Assembly (NCBI GenBank): GCA_965198325.1 | Contig: CBDAPE010000018.1 | Span: 310,001-374,000 of the forward strand | Length of the DNA: 64,000 nucleotides | Reading direction: 5' to 3' | From: CBDAPE01 sp965198325 | GTDB lineage: Bacteria; Pseudomonadota; Alphaproteobacteria; UBA828; JAPUJA01 | Shown: positions 52,819 through 61,903 of the stretch, piece by piece | How the letters are laid out: each line of letters starts with the position of its first letter | Numbering within the stretch: the stretch's first letter is position 1 | The notes under the pieces: model-generated | The model's database searches: none | The model's input: the letters and a program-made list of their open reading frames with translations, nothing else | Told to the model about the DNA's origin: nothing | Translations under genes and position numbers: made by a program

Positions 52819-54602
52819 AACTGCTCGATGGCCGCCAGCGTCGCAGCCGCCTTGCCGAGAGCCCGGGCTCGGGCCCAGGCGTTCTCAACAGGCGCGATGG
52901 TCTCGAGCACATCGTTCAGGGTCCTGTATGCGCCGGTCAGGTCGCCCTGACCCGCCTGCGCCCGGGCAAGGTCGCTGAGAACGAACAGGCGGTCGACGGT
53001 ATTCGTGATGCCGTGGGCGATATCGAGAGCCTGGCGCTTGAGCCGCGAGGCATGCCCACCGTCGCCGTCGGCCGAAAGCAGCGTGGCGATCGTCCAGAGG
53101 GTCTGGACGCGAAGACGTTCGTCGGCGATGCCTGAAACCAGGCCGAGAGCCGGTTCGATCTCGCCCGCCTGGGCCTGCGCGATGGCAATTACGCTGAGCG
53201 TGTAGGTGTGAGAATAGCCGAAGGTGATCTGTTCCACTGTCGTATAGGCCTCATCGAAGTGGCTGTTTTCCGCCTGTCCGATGGCAACCCGGCCGAGTGC
53301 CTGAAGTCTGTCGGCGGGGTCGTCAATATGGTCGAGCAGGCGGGTGGCGCGGGCGAGTAGCGCGTGGCTCTTAACCTCCTGTCCTGAGCGGGCGTAATGA
53401 ATGCCCAGCCCGGCCAACGCGGCCACCGTACCGGCCGAATTCGCGATCCTTTCGATGGTATCCAGAGCGCCGTCCGGATCACCGGTCTGCAGCCGCACGA
53501 GGGCGAGTCTGCCGTAGGCCCAGTCACGGTGCTTGGCGATCCGAATCGATCCCGCGAGGTCGACGGCGGTCTCGAGCGTCTTGAGGCAGGCGTCGAGGTC
53601 GTCTGCTTCGTACTGAGCGCGCGCGATCGCACTGAGGGCAGGAACACGGGCGTCGGTTCCATCGATTCGCACGACGATCCCTTGCGCAGCGATAATATTG
53701 CCGACTTCCGCCTGGGCAATCGCGATGTCGCGAAATGCGTCAGCCCGAACCGGTCCGGGCGGAATGCGTTCCGCCGTCTCCATCGCTTCGACAAGCCGCT
53801 GGGTTTCAACCAGGCTCATTGCGATGCTGCCGAGCGAAGTAACAACGGATCGGGGGTCGCCAATCGCCGTGGCCGTCGTGATCGCATCCGCCGGGCTGGT
53901 AATCGTAGCCTGGGCGGTGACGATTTCTCCCAGTGCCCAGTCGCGAAAATCGCCTCGTTTGATATTTGGAACGGCGGCGAGGGCCTGGGCGACAAGACAA
54001 ACGGCTGACGGTTGCGCGAAACAGAGCGATTCCTCGTCCATTTCATGCTCCGAATTCGTTGGGTCGGATAGCGCGGCCAGCAGATGTTCTTCGCTCCAGT
54101 CGTTCCCGAATTCCTCCGACAAGGCGCGATCGGCGTCTTCCATTTGCTGCTGACGAGTTTCTTCAAGGCCGTGGATCGGCTTTTGCGCTTCGCCAGCGGC
54201 GGACTCGAGGTGAATCAGAAGATCCTGGGTCGGTTCGCCGTCGATGGGCAGACCGACGGAGCGTTGATAGTCTCTGATGGCGTCGGCCGTGGACAGGTCG
54301 ACTCTGCCGTCAACGGCGCCGTGGTAAAGGCCGATCGCACCAAGCCGGCGCTGGATCTGCGTTACCAAGCGGACGAACCAGCCTAATTCGGTTTGGATCG
54401 AGGAGATATCGTCATCGGCCCGAGCGGCCAGGCGGAGCGGCTCGCTGTCCGCGCCAAGGGGCGCGATCGTGGTCGTTGCCCCATCGCTCGCACTTAACGC
54501 CGGCCCCGTCACGAGGAGGGCAAATACGAACCCGACGAGCCCCCAAGCCAAGCCTGATGACCCGGAGCTGCTCTCATCCTTGCGTCGATTGCGTTTCATC
54601 AC
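52815..54602 (-). CDS. Peptidoglycan-binding domain protein with long helical repeats
   Basis: This 595 aa protein begins with a basic stretch and a signal or anchor (LAWGLVGFVFALLVTGPALSAS), so it is exported. A PG_binding_1-like domain is at about residues 78-132 (LVTQIQRRLGAIGLYHGAVDGRVDLSTADAIRDYQ). From about residue 195 onward, tetratricopeptide-like units recur with the pattern (A/R)...IA.AQ...G, for example RDIAIAQAEVGNI, SAIARAQYEADDL and VIAIAQAQAGEI. A periplasmic scaffold is likely. It is co-transcribed with the DMT transporter. Confidence 0.82.
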   Translation of the reverse strand: MMKRNRRKDESSSGSSGLAWGLVGFVFALLVTGPALSASDGATTTIAPLGADSEPLRLAARADDDISSIQTELGWFVRLVTQIQRRLGAIGLYHGAVDGRVDLSTADAIRDYQRSVGLPIDGEPTQDLLIHLESAAGEAQKPIHGLEETRQQQMEDADRALSEEFGNDWSEEHLLAALSDPTNSEHEMDEESLCFAQPSAVCLVAQALAAVPNIKRGDFRDWALGEIVTAQATITSPADAITTATAIGDPRSVVTSLGSIAMSLVETQRLVEAMETAERIPPGPVRADAFRDIAIAQAEVGNIIAAQGIVVRIDGTDARVPALSAIARAQYEADDLDACLKTLETAVDLAGSIRIAKHRDWAYGRLALVRLQTGDPDGALDTIERIANSAGTVAALAGLGIHYARSGQEVKSHALLARATRLLDHIDDPADRLQALGRVAIGQAENSHFDEAYTTVEQITFGYSHTYTLSVIAIAQAQAGEIEPALGLVSGIADERLRVQTLWTIATLLSADGDGGHASRLKRQALDIAHGITNTVDRLFVLSDLARAQAGQGDLTGAYRTLNDVLETIAPVENAWARARALGKAAATLAAIEQL

Positions 54603-54782
54603 AGCTGTACAGTTGACCGGTTGCCAACGCGCCCCTTACGGCATGTTGCCAGAATCAACTCTGCGAAGTGTATCATTAGTCGAGAAGCTGTGCTGCCGGG
54701 CTTGTGGGGTCGTCGACTTGACCTTACCGGGCAGGCTCGGCATCCTCGCCGTCTAACCCCTTCAAAGTCAGGAGTCTTTCCA

Positions 54783-56252
54783 ATCGCAATCGTTGGCGTC
54801 GATATCGGGACGCGAAGCCTGAAGGCGATCGTGATGAGTGACGAGTTCGGGTTGCTGTCACAGGCCCTCGAACCTTACAGCACACGCTATCCCGGGCCCG
54901 TCTGGGCCGAGCAGGATGCGGAAAACTGGGAGCAGGCGCTGCCCCGCGCGCTTGGTGCCGCCCTAACCGCGGCCAATCTATCCGCCACAGACGTTCGGGC
55001 GCTTGGCCTGACGGGTCAGCTCGACAGCTGTCTTGCCGTCGATGACGAGGGTAACCCGCTCAGTCCCTGTCTGATCTGGATGGATCGCCGGGCGTCGGCG
55101 GAAATCGACGGCATGCCCGCCGAGACGATTCGTGCGCTAAGCGGCGTTATGCTCGATCCCGGTCACATGGCCGCAAAAATCCGCTGGTTGCAGCGTCATC
55201 ACCCCAAAGGCCGTGCGGCGAAGCACTTTCACCAAGCGGTCTCCTTTATGGTCAGGCGCCTGACCGGCGAATCGGTGTTCGACCATGGGCTCGCATCCAC
55301 GACCATGCTCTACTCACTCGAAACCCGCAACTTCGACGGCGACCTACTCGATGTCTTCGAGATCGACCGCACGCTGCTCCCGGCAATTGCAGATGCCGCG
55401 GACGTCGCGGGTCGACTCACCGAATCGGGTGCGGCGCTGTCCGGCCTGCCGACCGGGATACCCGTCGCGGTTGGCACGGGCGACGACTTCGCCGGCCCGA
55501 TCGGCGCGGGCGTCGTGCACCCGGGCGTGGCCGTGGCGTCTCTCGGGACAGCCGAGGTGGTTGGCGCCTTGCATGGGGCGCCCCGGATCGACAGCAGTGG
55601 GCTGGTCGAGACCCACGCCTATCCGGGCGGGAGCTACTATATCGAGAATCCGGGCTGGCTTTCGGGCGGTGCGCTCATGTGGTTCATCCAGACGTTCGGA
55701 CTCGAGTCGGTGGATGCACTCGACCGCCTGGCTGCCGAGGCGCCGGTCGGCTGCGACGGCGTGACCTTCCTGCCGGCGTTGTCCGGCGCCATGACCCCTG
55801 AGTGGAATCCCGACGCGCGCAGCTGTTTTTACGGTTTGACATCGGCGCACGGCCTGCCTCATCTGGCGAGAGCCGTCCATGAGGGAAACGCGTTCGCGAT
55901 GGCCGATGTCATCGCCCGGCTTGTCGCGTTGGGCGTTCGGGTGGATACAATCCGCTTGATCGGGGGCGGGGCAAAAAGTGCGATCCAGGCCCGCATCCGC
56001 GCCAGTGCGGCAAATCTCCCCGTCGAGCTGCCGGTCGAACAGCACACGACGCCGGTCGGCGCCGCCATGCTGGGGGCTCTCGCCGCGGGCATCGTTTCGT
56101 CGCTCGACGAGGCCGCCGCCCGGGTCGGCGGCGTGGCGGCCGCACAAGTACCAGACGCGGATGCGCTCAGCGCCACCCGTGAGGCCCACGCGCGTGCACG
56201 CCGACTGTATGAAAGTCTGCGCCCGATGTATGGCTGGACAGCCGGCGAATGA
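54783..56252 (+). CDS. FGGY-family carbohydrate kinase (xylulokinase-like) with apparent ATC start
   Basis: The protein of about 489 aa has IVGVDIGTRSLKAIV at its N-terminus. The FGGY signatures GLTGQLDSCLAVDDEGNPLS, a central VAVGTGDDFAGPIGAGV and IRLIGGGAKSAIQARI follow. Phosphorylation of a sugar or polyol by ATP is expected. AGGAG (54770-54774) is followed eight bases later by ATC at 54783, exactly where family members have Met (ATC-Ala-Ile-Val-Gly). Upstream GTG and TTG codons lack signals. It overlaps the next gene as ATGA. Confidence 0.85.
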   Translation: MAIVGVDIGTRSLKAIVMSDEFGLLSQALEPYSTRYPGPVWAEQDAENWEQALPRALGAALTAANLSATDVRALGLTGQLDSCLAVDDEGNPLSPCLIWMDRRASAEIDGMPAETIRALSGVMLDPGHMAAKIRWLQRHHPKGRAAKHFHQAVSFMVRRLTGESVFDHGLASTTMLYSLETRNFDGDLLDVFEIDRTLLPAIADAADVAGRLTESGAALSGLPTGIPVAVGTGDDFAGPIGAGVVHPGVAVASLGTAEVVGALHGAPRIDSSGLVETHAYPGGSYYIENPGWLSGGALMWFIQTFGLESVDALDRLAAEAPVGCDGVTFLPALSGAMTPEWNPDARSCFYGLTSAHGLPHLARAVHEGNAFAMADVIARLVALGVRVDTIRLIGGGAKSAIQARIRASAANLPVELPVEQHTTPVGAAMLGALAAGIVSSLDEAAARVGGVAAAQVPDADALSATREAHARARRLYESLRPMYGWTAGE

Positions 56253-57544
56253 GCGAAACGGTTCTCGAACGGCTGCTTGCAGGCCGGTTTGTCGACCCTG
56301 ATGATGGCGCGCCAATCGCTGTCGCGACCGAGCGAGTGGCCATCGCGCCGAGTCTCGCGGGCGACGAGGCCGGGCTGGTGAATTCGCTCGACCTTGGCGC
56401 CCGGCTTGCCGTGGTCAGCGATCCGACGACGCGGACCGTGCTGGGCGAGCGGGTCGAGCGCGCCTTGGCGTCGATCGCAAGGATCGAGAGCGTCGTGTTG
56501 GGAGACGCACCACACGCCGATCAGGAGACGGTCGACCGGCTCCGCATTGCGACGAGCAATGCGGACACGCTGGTCGCCGTCGGGTCGGGCACGATCAACG
56601 ATCTTTGCAAGGCTGCTGCCGCGGGTGCAGGAAAGCCTTACATCGTGTTCGGCACGGCGCCGTCCATGAACGGTTTTAGCTCGGTGACCGCGGCCGTGAC
56701 CGTCAACGGACTCAAGAAGACCGTGCCAGGCGTTGCGGCCCGGGGGGTATTCCTGGATCTCACGGTGCTGGCGGGAGCACCGGATCGGCTGATCCGCTCG
56801 GGGCTGGGAGACAGCCTTTGCCGTGCGACCTGCCAGGCCGACTGGCGACTTGCCCAGGAGTTGACTGGCGCACCCTACCGCGAAGCTCCTTTTTCCCTGC
56901 TCGCCGAGGACGAAGCGCCGCTTTTCGCTGAGTCCGACGCGCTTCTCGCTGGCGATCTCAAGGTCATGGAGCGGCTCGCGCGCACACTTGTCCTCTCGGG
57001 TTTCGGTATGGCGATCTGCGGCGGCAGCGAGCCTGCCAGTGAAGGCGAACACCTGATCGCCCATTACGGCGAAATGCGGAGCGAGGCCGCCTGGCCCGCG
57101 CTCTATCACGGCGAGGCCGTCGGGATCGCCACGGTCACCATGGCGCGTCTCTACGAATCGCTTCTGGCACGCCGTCCCCGCGTTGCGCCGACGGTCGTGT
57201 CGGAGGATGACGTGACAGGCCATTTCGGCACTGATCTGGGCGCGCTTTGCTGGACGGAGTTTTCGCCGAAGCGGCTCGACGCGGCGGGAGCCGATGCGAT
57301 GAACCAGCGACTCGAGGCGAATTGGGATGCAATAGCCGAGAGACTCTCGGACGTCCTGCGACCTGCAGCGGAGCTGGAAGCGACCTTGCGCCGCGCCGGG
57401 GCGCCGTTCAGCCCGGCGGACACCGGCTGGCCAAGCCGGTTTTATCGCGACGCGGTGCTCCACGCCCGGGAGATTCGAAACCGCTACACGGCGCTCGATC
57501 TCGCGGGCGATGCCGGGCGGCTCGACGAGGTCGCCGGTGGCTGA
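56249..57544 (+). CDS. Glycerol-1-phosphate dehydrogenase family (AraM/EgsA-like) protein
   Basis: This 431 aa iron-dependent alcohol dehydrogenase-like protein has VAVGSGTINDLCKAAAAGAG and FGTAPSMNGFSSVTAAVTVNG in the nucleotide domain. Metal-ligand histidines in SEGEHLIAHYGEM and ALYHGEAVGIATV are typical of sn-glycerol-1-phosphate dehydrogenases. In Bacillus the homologue AraM makes glycerol-1-phosphate; here the neighbours (a sugar kinase and a phosphatase) suggest carbohydrate use instead. The substrate is open. The start overlaps the kinase stop (ATGA). Confidence 0.87.
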   Translation: MSETVLERLLAGRFVDPDDGAPIAVATERVAIAPSLAGDEAGLVNSLDLGARLAVVSDPTTRTVLGERVERALASIARIESVVLGDAPHADQETVDRLRIATSNADTLVAVGSGTINDLCKAAAAGAGKPYIVFGTAPSMNGFSSVTAAVTVNGLKKTVPGVAARGVFLDLTVLAGAPDRLIRSGLGDSLCRATCQADWRLAQELTGAPYREAPFSLLAEDEAPLFAESDALLAGDLKVMERLARTLVLSGFGMAICGGSEPASEGEHLIAHYGEMRSEAAWPALYHGEAVGIATVTMARLYESLLARRPRVAPTVVSEDDVTGHFGTDLGALCWTEFSPKRLDAAGADAMNQRLEANWDAIAERLSDVLRPAAELEATLRRAGAPFSPADTGWPSRFYRDAVLHAREIRNRYTALDLAGDAGRLDEVAGG

Positions 57545-58379
57545 GCCGGGGCGCGGTCTCAAGCCATTTCACGGCCTGTCGACTGCCCAGCTTCGGCGGG
57601 TTGCCTTTGTCCTTACGGACATCGACGGCACGATTACCCAAGACGGCAGGATCCCGGCCACTGCATACCGCGCGATGGAACGGCTGAGCAACGCAGGGAT
57701 TCGGGTAATTCCCATAACCGGCCGGCCAGCGGGCTGGTGCGACATGATCGCCCGGACCTGGCCGGTCGACGGCGTGGTGGGAGAAAACGGCGCCTTCTAT
57801 TTTCGCTACGATCCGGTGCGCCGGTGCCTGCTCCGGCGTTACTGGCTCTCGCCCGCGGAGCGTGCGGCGTCGCGCCGCCGATTGGCTAGCCTGGAACGGC
57901 GGATTCTCGAAGCTGTCCCCGGTGCGACCCTGGCCGCCGATCAGGCTTACCGGGAGACCGATCTCGCTATCGACATCTGCGAAGACGTCAAGCCGCTGAG
58001 CGACGAAACGGTTGCGCGCATTCTGGCACTGTTCGAGGAAGCTGGCGCCCAGGCGAAGCTGAGCTCGATCCACGTCAACGGCTGGTACGGCGACTTCGAC
58101 AAACTCGCTATGACCAAGCGGTTATTTGCGGAGGTCTATAGGATAGACACGAAATCCGCCGCCCGGCGTATCCTGTTCGTCGGTGATTCGCCCAACGATG
58201 CACCGATGTTTGCCCATTTCCCACTTTCAGTCGGCGTTGCGAATATCAGAGACTTCGCGGGGCGGCTTGGGGCAGAACCGGCCTGGGTAACCCATCGGGC
58301 GTCGGCGGCAGGGTTCGTGGAGTTGGTCCGGGCGCTGCTCGCGGTCCGCAATACGGACACAAAATCAAGGCCATCTTGA
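57537..58379 (+). CDS. HAD-superfamily sugar phosphatase
   Basis: I chose the GTG at 57537, which overlaps the preceding gene by 8 bp and gives 280 aa. HAD motif I is FVLTDIDGTIT (nucleophile Asp), motif II is IPITGRPAGW, and motif IV is ILFVGDSPNDAPMF. The cap type and size resemble Cof/mannosylphosphoglycerate phosphatase-like class IIB enzymes. It likely dephosphorylates a sugar or polyol phosphate made or used by the two upstream enzymes. Confidence 0.87.
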   Translation: MAEPGRGLKPFHGLSTAQLRRVAFVLTDIDGTITQDGRIPATAYRAMERLSNAGIRVIPITGRPAGWCDMIARTWPVDGVVGENGAFYFRYDPVRRCLLRRYWLSPAERAASRRRLASLERRILEAVPGATLAADQAYRETDLAIDICEDVKPLSDETVARILALFEEAGAQAKLSSIHVNGWYGDFDKLAMTKRLFAEVYRIDTKSAARRILFVGDSPNDAPMFAHFPLSVGVANIRDFAGRLGAEPAWVTHRASAAGFVELVRALLAVRNTDTKSRPS

Positions 58380-58514
58380 ACCGGTCGCCAAGCTGCTTAC
58401 ATATCAATTCATCCTGCCGGCGCTGCATTGCGGGCCCGCAGGCCGGGATTTATGCCGAGATGCCGCATGGCGGATCTTGTCCCCTCCCTCTCGCTCAGAC
58501 CGAGGAGAGATGCG

Positions 58515-58934
58515 ATGAACCGAATGATGCCGTTCGATAATCCCCTGTTGCTGGGTTTCGACCACGTCGAGCACATGCTCGATCGCATGGCGACCGCGAG
58601 CGACGACGGCTATCCGCCCTACGACATTGTGACGACCGGTGAGGCCGACTACCGGATCACCCTCTCGGTGGCGGGATTTTCCCACGACGAGCTAGCGATT
58701 TCGCTCGACGATCGGCAGCTCACCATCCGGGGCAAGCAAGGCGAGCCGGCAGATGACGCGGTCTTTCTCCACCACGGTATCGCCGCGCGGCAGTTCCAGC
58801 GGAGTTTCCTGCTTGCCGACGGCCTGGATGTCGTCGGTGCCTGGCTCGACGCAGGCCTTCTGCACGTCGATCTGGTCCGGCCGAAGCCTGAAACTCAAAA
58901 CCGGATCATCGAGATCAAGGACAATTCCGCCTAA
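58515..58934 (+). CDS. Hsp20/alpha-crystallin small heat shock protein
   Basis: The ATG at 58515 follows GAGGAGAGATGCG, giving 139 aa. The alpha-crystallin domain runs from about residue 36 to 125 (YPPYDIVTTGEADYRITLSVAGF to LHVDLVRPKPETQNRIIEI). As in IbpA-type proteins, it binds unfolding proteins without ATP and passes them to DnaK. It is followed 23 bp later by a DUF1150 gene, the standard alphaproteobacterial pair. Confidence 0.92.
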   Translation: MNRMMPFDNPLLLGFDHVEHMLDRMATASDDGYPPYDIVTTGEADYRITLSVAGFSHDELAISLDDRQLTIRGKQGEPADDAVFLHHGIAARQFQRSFLLADGLDVVGAWLDAGLLHVDLVRPKPETQNRIIEIKDNSA

Positions 58935-58957
58935 GTCGGAGATCCAGGAGAGAAACC

Positions 58958-59176
58958 ATGACCGCACCCGCTCCATCTTTCGAGAAACTCAGCGACGTCG
59001 CCTTCGCGGCGCTCGGGACACCCCGCATGGCCTACGTCAAGCCGGTGGCTGAGGGCGAGGTCATGCGCTTCGAGGTGCATGGCGCCGATGGCTCGATGAT
59101 GGGCGTCCTGGAAGACGAACAGGTTGCGGTTGCCACAATTCTGCAATACGACATGGTGCCAGTCAGCATCCATTAG
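58958..59176 (+). CDS. DUF1150 family protein
   Basis: This 72 aa protein has AALGTPRMAYVKPV and GSMMGVLEDEQVAVATILQYDMVPVSIH, the DUF1150 hallmark. The function is unknown; the gene usually follows a small heat shock gene, as here, and may be co-induced. AGGAGAGAAACC precedes the ATG. Confidence 0.93.
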   Translation: MTAPAPSFEKLSDVAFAALGTPRMAYVKPVAEGEVMRFEVHGADGSMMGVLEDEQVAVATILQYDMVPVSIH

Positions 59177-59200
59177 CGCGGTCACCGGAATCTTGGCGGC

Positions 59201-60253
59201 TTACTCCACGGCCACGGGGCGGCGCGCGGACAGGGCGGTCGCACGAGTGCCGTCGATCTCCCGGATCAATGTATAGGTCCCCGTATAGACGCCGGGAGGC
59301 CAACCCCCATCGGGGCGTTTCTTGCCGACGAAATTGAACCGCTGATGCGCGTTTTTCTCGAGCACACTCCGATGCTCGACGAGCAGCGACTGGTCGGGGC
59401 CATAGACGCGAAACACTTCCTCGTCGCCAGCCTGGGTTCCGAATACGTCCACCCAGAAGACGAGCGCTGCCGAGTCAGGACGCAGTGGATTTACCCGATG
59501 AGCGCCGGCCCGGACCTCGTGGCGATCCGGCGCAACGTCGGCAAAGCCAGCGATGAGTACTCCGCTCGGTCGATAGGCGAGCGCCGTCAACGTGGCGTCG
59601 GTCCAGAGCGGATTGCCCGACATGTCGCATCCGGTGGGCAGCGTCTCACCGGTGAACGGATCGACCGTCTCGCCATCATGGCGAACCTCGAAATGGACAT
59701 GGGGGTAGTTGGCTTTGCCCGACATGCCGATTAACCCGAGCGGTTGGCCCCGCGTGACCCGATCGCCGGAGCGGACCAGCACGCTGCCCTGACGCAGATG
59801 GCCGTACTGGGTTTCCCAGCCGCCGGGGTGGGCAATTACGACCGCGTTGCCGGCTTCCCGGCTGGCGATCGCAGCCGGATCGATATCGTTGAGGCTGACG
59901 TCGGGCATGCCGTCGCGGATCGCCCGAATGATGCCGTCGCCGGCGGCCAAAACTGCGACGCCCCGCTCCATGGTAACCAGATCGGGGACCCGAATGTCGG
60001 TGCCTTTGTGCCCGTCATAGCTCAGCGAACCACAGGTGTAATCGAGGCTGCCCGGGCCGGGGTCGCGATCAACGAAAAACTGGACATGACAATCGGTTCC
60101 TATCACGCAGTCGACCGGTAGGCCGAAGGAGGGTACGTCCTGAGCCGCTGCCCGGTCGATCGCGGCCGGCGTGACCGCAAGGCATCCGACCAGAAGAGTC
60201 CGGGCGAGGTGGATCACAGGGAACCTCGAGACGGCGACAGCGGACAGGATCAT
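59201..60253 (-). CDS. M23 family (LytM-like) metallopeptidase, exported
   Basis: This 350 aa protein has a signal peptide-like start (residues about 15-38, ending near RAAAQD). The catalytic zinc ligands are His82 and Asp86 in GHKGTD and His185 and His187 in YPHVHFEV, so the peptidase should be active on peptidoglycan or similar peptides. The C-terminal region from about residue 225 is a beta-rich domain of unknown role. The start overlaps the histidine kinase stop by 4 bp. Confidence 0.9.
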   Translation of the reverse strand: MILSAVAVSRFPVIHLARTLLVGCLAVTPAAIDRAAAQDVPSFGLPVDCVIGTDCHVQFFVDRDPGPGSLDYTCGSLSYDGHKGTDIRVPDLVTMERGVAVLAAGDGIIRAIRDGMPDVSLNDIDPAAIASREAGNAVVIAHPGGWETQYGHLRQGSVLVRSGDRVTRGQPLGLIGMSGKANYPHVHFEVRHDGETVDPFTGETLPTGCDMSGNPLWTDATLTALAYRPSGVLIAGFADVAPDRHEVRAGAHRVNPLRPDSAALVFWVDVFGTQAGDEEVFRVYGPDQSLLVEHRSVLEKNAHQRFNFVGKKRPDGGWPPGVYTGTYTLIREIDGTRATALSARRPVAVE

Positions 60254-61887
60254 CGGGGCAACTCTACTACGAACCGGGCGCCGGTTGCGTTCCCGTCTTC
60301 ATCGGCACGATTTTCTGCATCGATCCGACCGCCGTGGGCCTCGACGATCTGTTTCGAAATGCTGAGCCCCAAGCCCGAATGGATTCCGAACTTCTCGTCC
60401 TCCGGACGAACCGTGTAGAATCGCTCGAAAATTCGCGTTTCCTGTCCCACGGGGATACCCGGTCCATCGTCTTCGACGATGACCCGAACCGCATCGGGCG
60501 CCGGTTCGATCGCGATTCGGATTTGCCCGTCGGGCGGACCGAACGATTCGGCGTTAGCAATCAGGTTCTGGAAGACCTGAACGAGGCGATCTTCGAGGCC
60601 GGGAACGACACAAGGCTGTTCGGCGCCGGGTTGGAAGACGAGCGTCGGCGCGTTGCGCGGCTTCTGCTCCGCACGGGTTGTCCGATAGACCTCGGCCAAC
60701 ATCTGAACCATCCCGTTGAGGTCGACGGGGGCGGCTTCGGCACGGGACAGCTCGGCATCGACGCGCGACGCATCGGAAATGTCGCTGATCAACCGGTCGA
60801 GACGACGGACGTCGTCGAGGATAATCGCTGTCAGGCGCTCTCGCTGGCCTTCGTCGTCGACCCGCTCGAGCGCCTCGATTGCGCCACGCACGGACGCAAG
60901 CGGGTTCTTGATCTCGTGCGCGACATCGGCCGCGAAGCGCTCGACGGCGTCCATGCGGCCCCACAGGGCATCGGTCATCTCCCGGAGAGCGCCGGACAGC
61001 TCCCCGATCTCGTCGCCGCGGCGCGTGAAATCGGGAATCCCGGCCTTGCGCCCTGCGCCCGCACGAACCCGTTCGGCAGCGCGGGCAAGCCGGCGCACCG
61101 GCCGGGCAATGGTCCCTGCGAGATAGAGCGAGAGCAGGGTCGTGATGCCGAAAGCAATGCCGAAGGCCTGGAGGATCGCGACCCGCGCGGAGCGGACCTT
61201 TTGCTCGATATCCTCCGCATCGGCATTGAGCAGGAGGACCCCCTGGATTTGTTTGAAATGCTGAACGGGGACAGCCACCGTAATTACGATTTCGCCGGAT
61301 TCGGTTTCTTCGACGGCGCTCCCGCTGCCACCCTCTCGGGCGCGCCAGTAGGCCGCATGATCGAGCGGATCGTCGTGATAGGCCGGCACGTCGGTTCGCG
61401 GCGGCAGCCGATCGGCCACCCAGTTGTAGGCACCGACGATGGCGCGGACAAAGCCGCCCGGACGGCTCGGCTCGGGCAGCTCTTCGGTCTCGACGAGAGG
61501 CGCCGCGCCCGCGACGGTGCGACTGTCGACGATCAGCTCGGCGTCGGAACCATACAGGCGCGCGCGAGTGCCAGTCGGCGCGACCAGCCGGCCCACGAGG
61601 GCCCGCGCGGCTTCCGCATCGAGCACGAGCGGCGCGTCGGGGTCGTCGTGACGCACGACGCTCTCGCCCAGAGCGTTGGCAACCAGAGTGCCTTCAGATG
61701 TGAGCGCTTCGATCTTGGCATCGAACAGATCGTCCTGGTGCCGGTCGAGATACAACAGGCCCACAGCCAGGATGATCAAGGCCAGGGCATTGATCGCCAG
61801 GATCCTGGCGGTGAGCGAGCGGGGCGGAAACCTGCGGATACGGCGCGTCGCCTGGGGCCTCGCGCGATCGGGCTTCGTCGGGGTCAT
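60250..61887 (-). CDS. ChvG-like sensor histidine kinase
   Basis: I chose the ATG at 61887 (545 aa). Features in order are a first membrane segment ILAINALALIILAVGLLYL, a periplasmic sensor region of about 220 residues, a second segment near LQAFGIAFGITTLLSLYLAG, a HAMP domain, the H-box ADVAHEIKNPLASVRGAIEAL and an ATPase domain with NLIANAESFG, DDGPGIP and SGLGLSISKQI. It pairs with the ChvI-like regulator 17 bp upstream. ChvG/ChvI systems sense acid or envelope stress in alphaproteobacteria. Confidence 0.92.
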   Translation of the reverse strand: MTPTKPDRARPQATRRIRRFPPRSLTARILAINALALIILAVGLLYLDRHQDDLFDAKIEALTSEGTLVANALGESVVRHDDPDAPLVLDAEAARALVGRLVAPTGTRARLYGSDAELIVDSRTVAGAAPLVETEELPEPSRPGGFVRAIVGAYNWVADRLPPRTDVPAYHDDPLDHAAYWRAREGGSGSAVEETESGEIVITVAVPVQHFKQIQGVLLLNADAEDIEQKVRSARVAILQAFGIAFGITTLLSLYLAGTIARPVRRLARAAERVRAGAGRKAGIPDFTRRGDEIGELSGALREMTDALWGRMDAVERFAADVAHEIKNPLASVRGAIEALERVDDEGQRERLTAIILDDVRRLDRLISDISDASRVDAELSRAEAAPVDLNGMVQMLAEVYRTTRAEQKPRNAPTLVFQPGAEQPCVVPGLEDRLVQVFQNLIANAESFGPPDGQIRIAIEPAPDAVRVIVEDDGPGIPVGQETRIFERFYTVRPEDEKFGIHSGLGLSISKQIVEAHGGRIDAENRADEDGNATGARFVVELPR

Positions 61888-61903
61888 CGGCGCGGCCCGG
61901 CCG

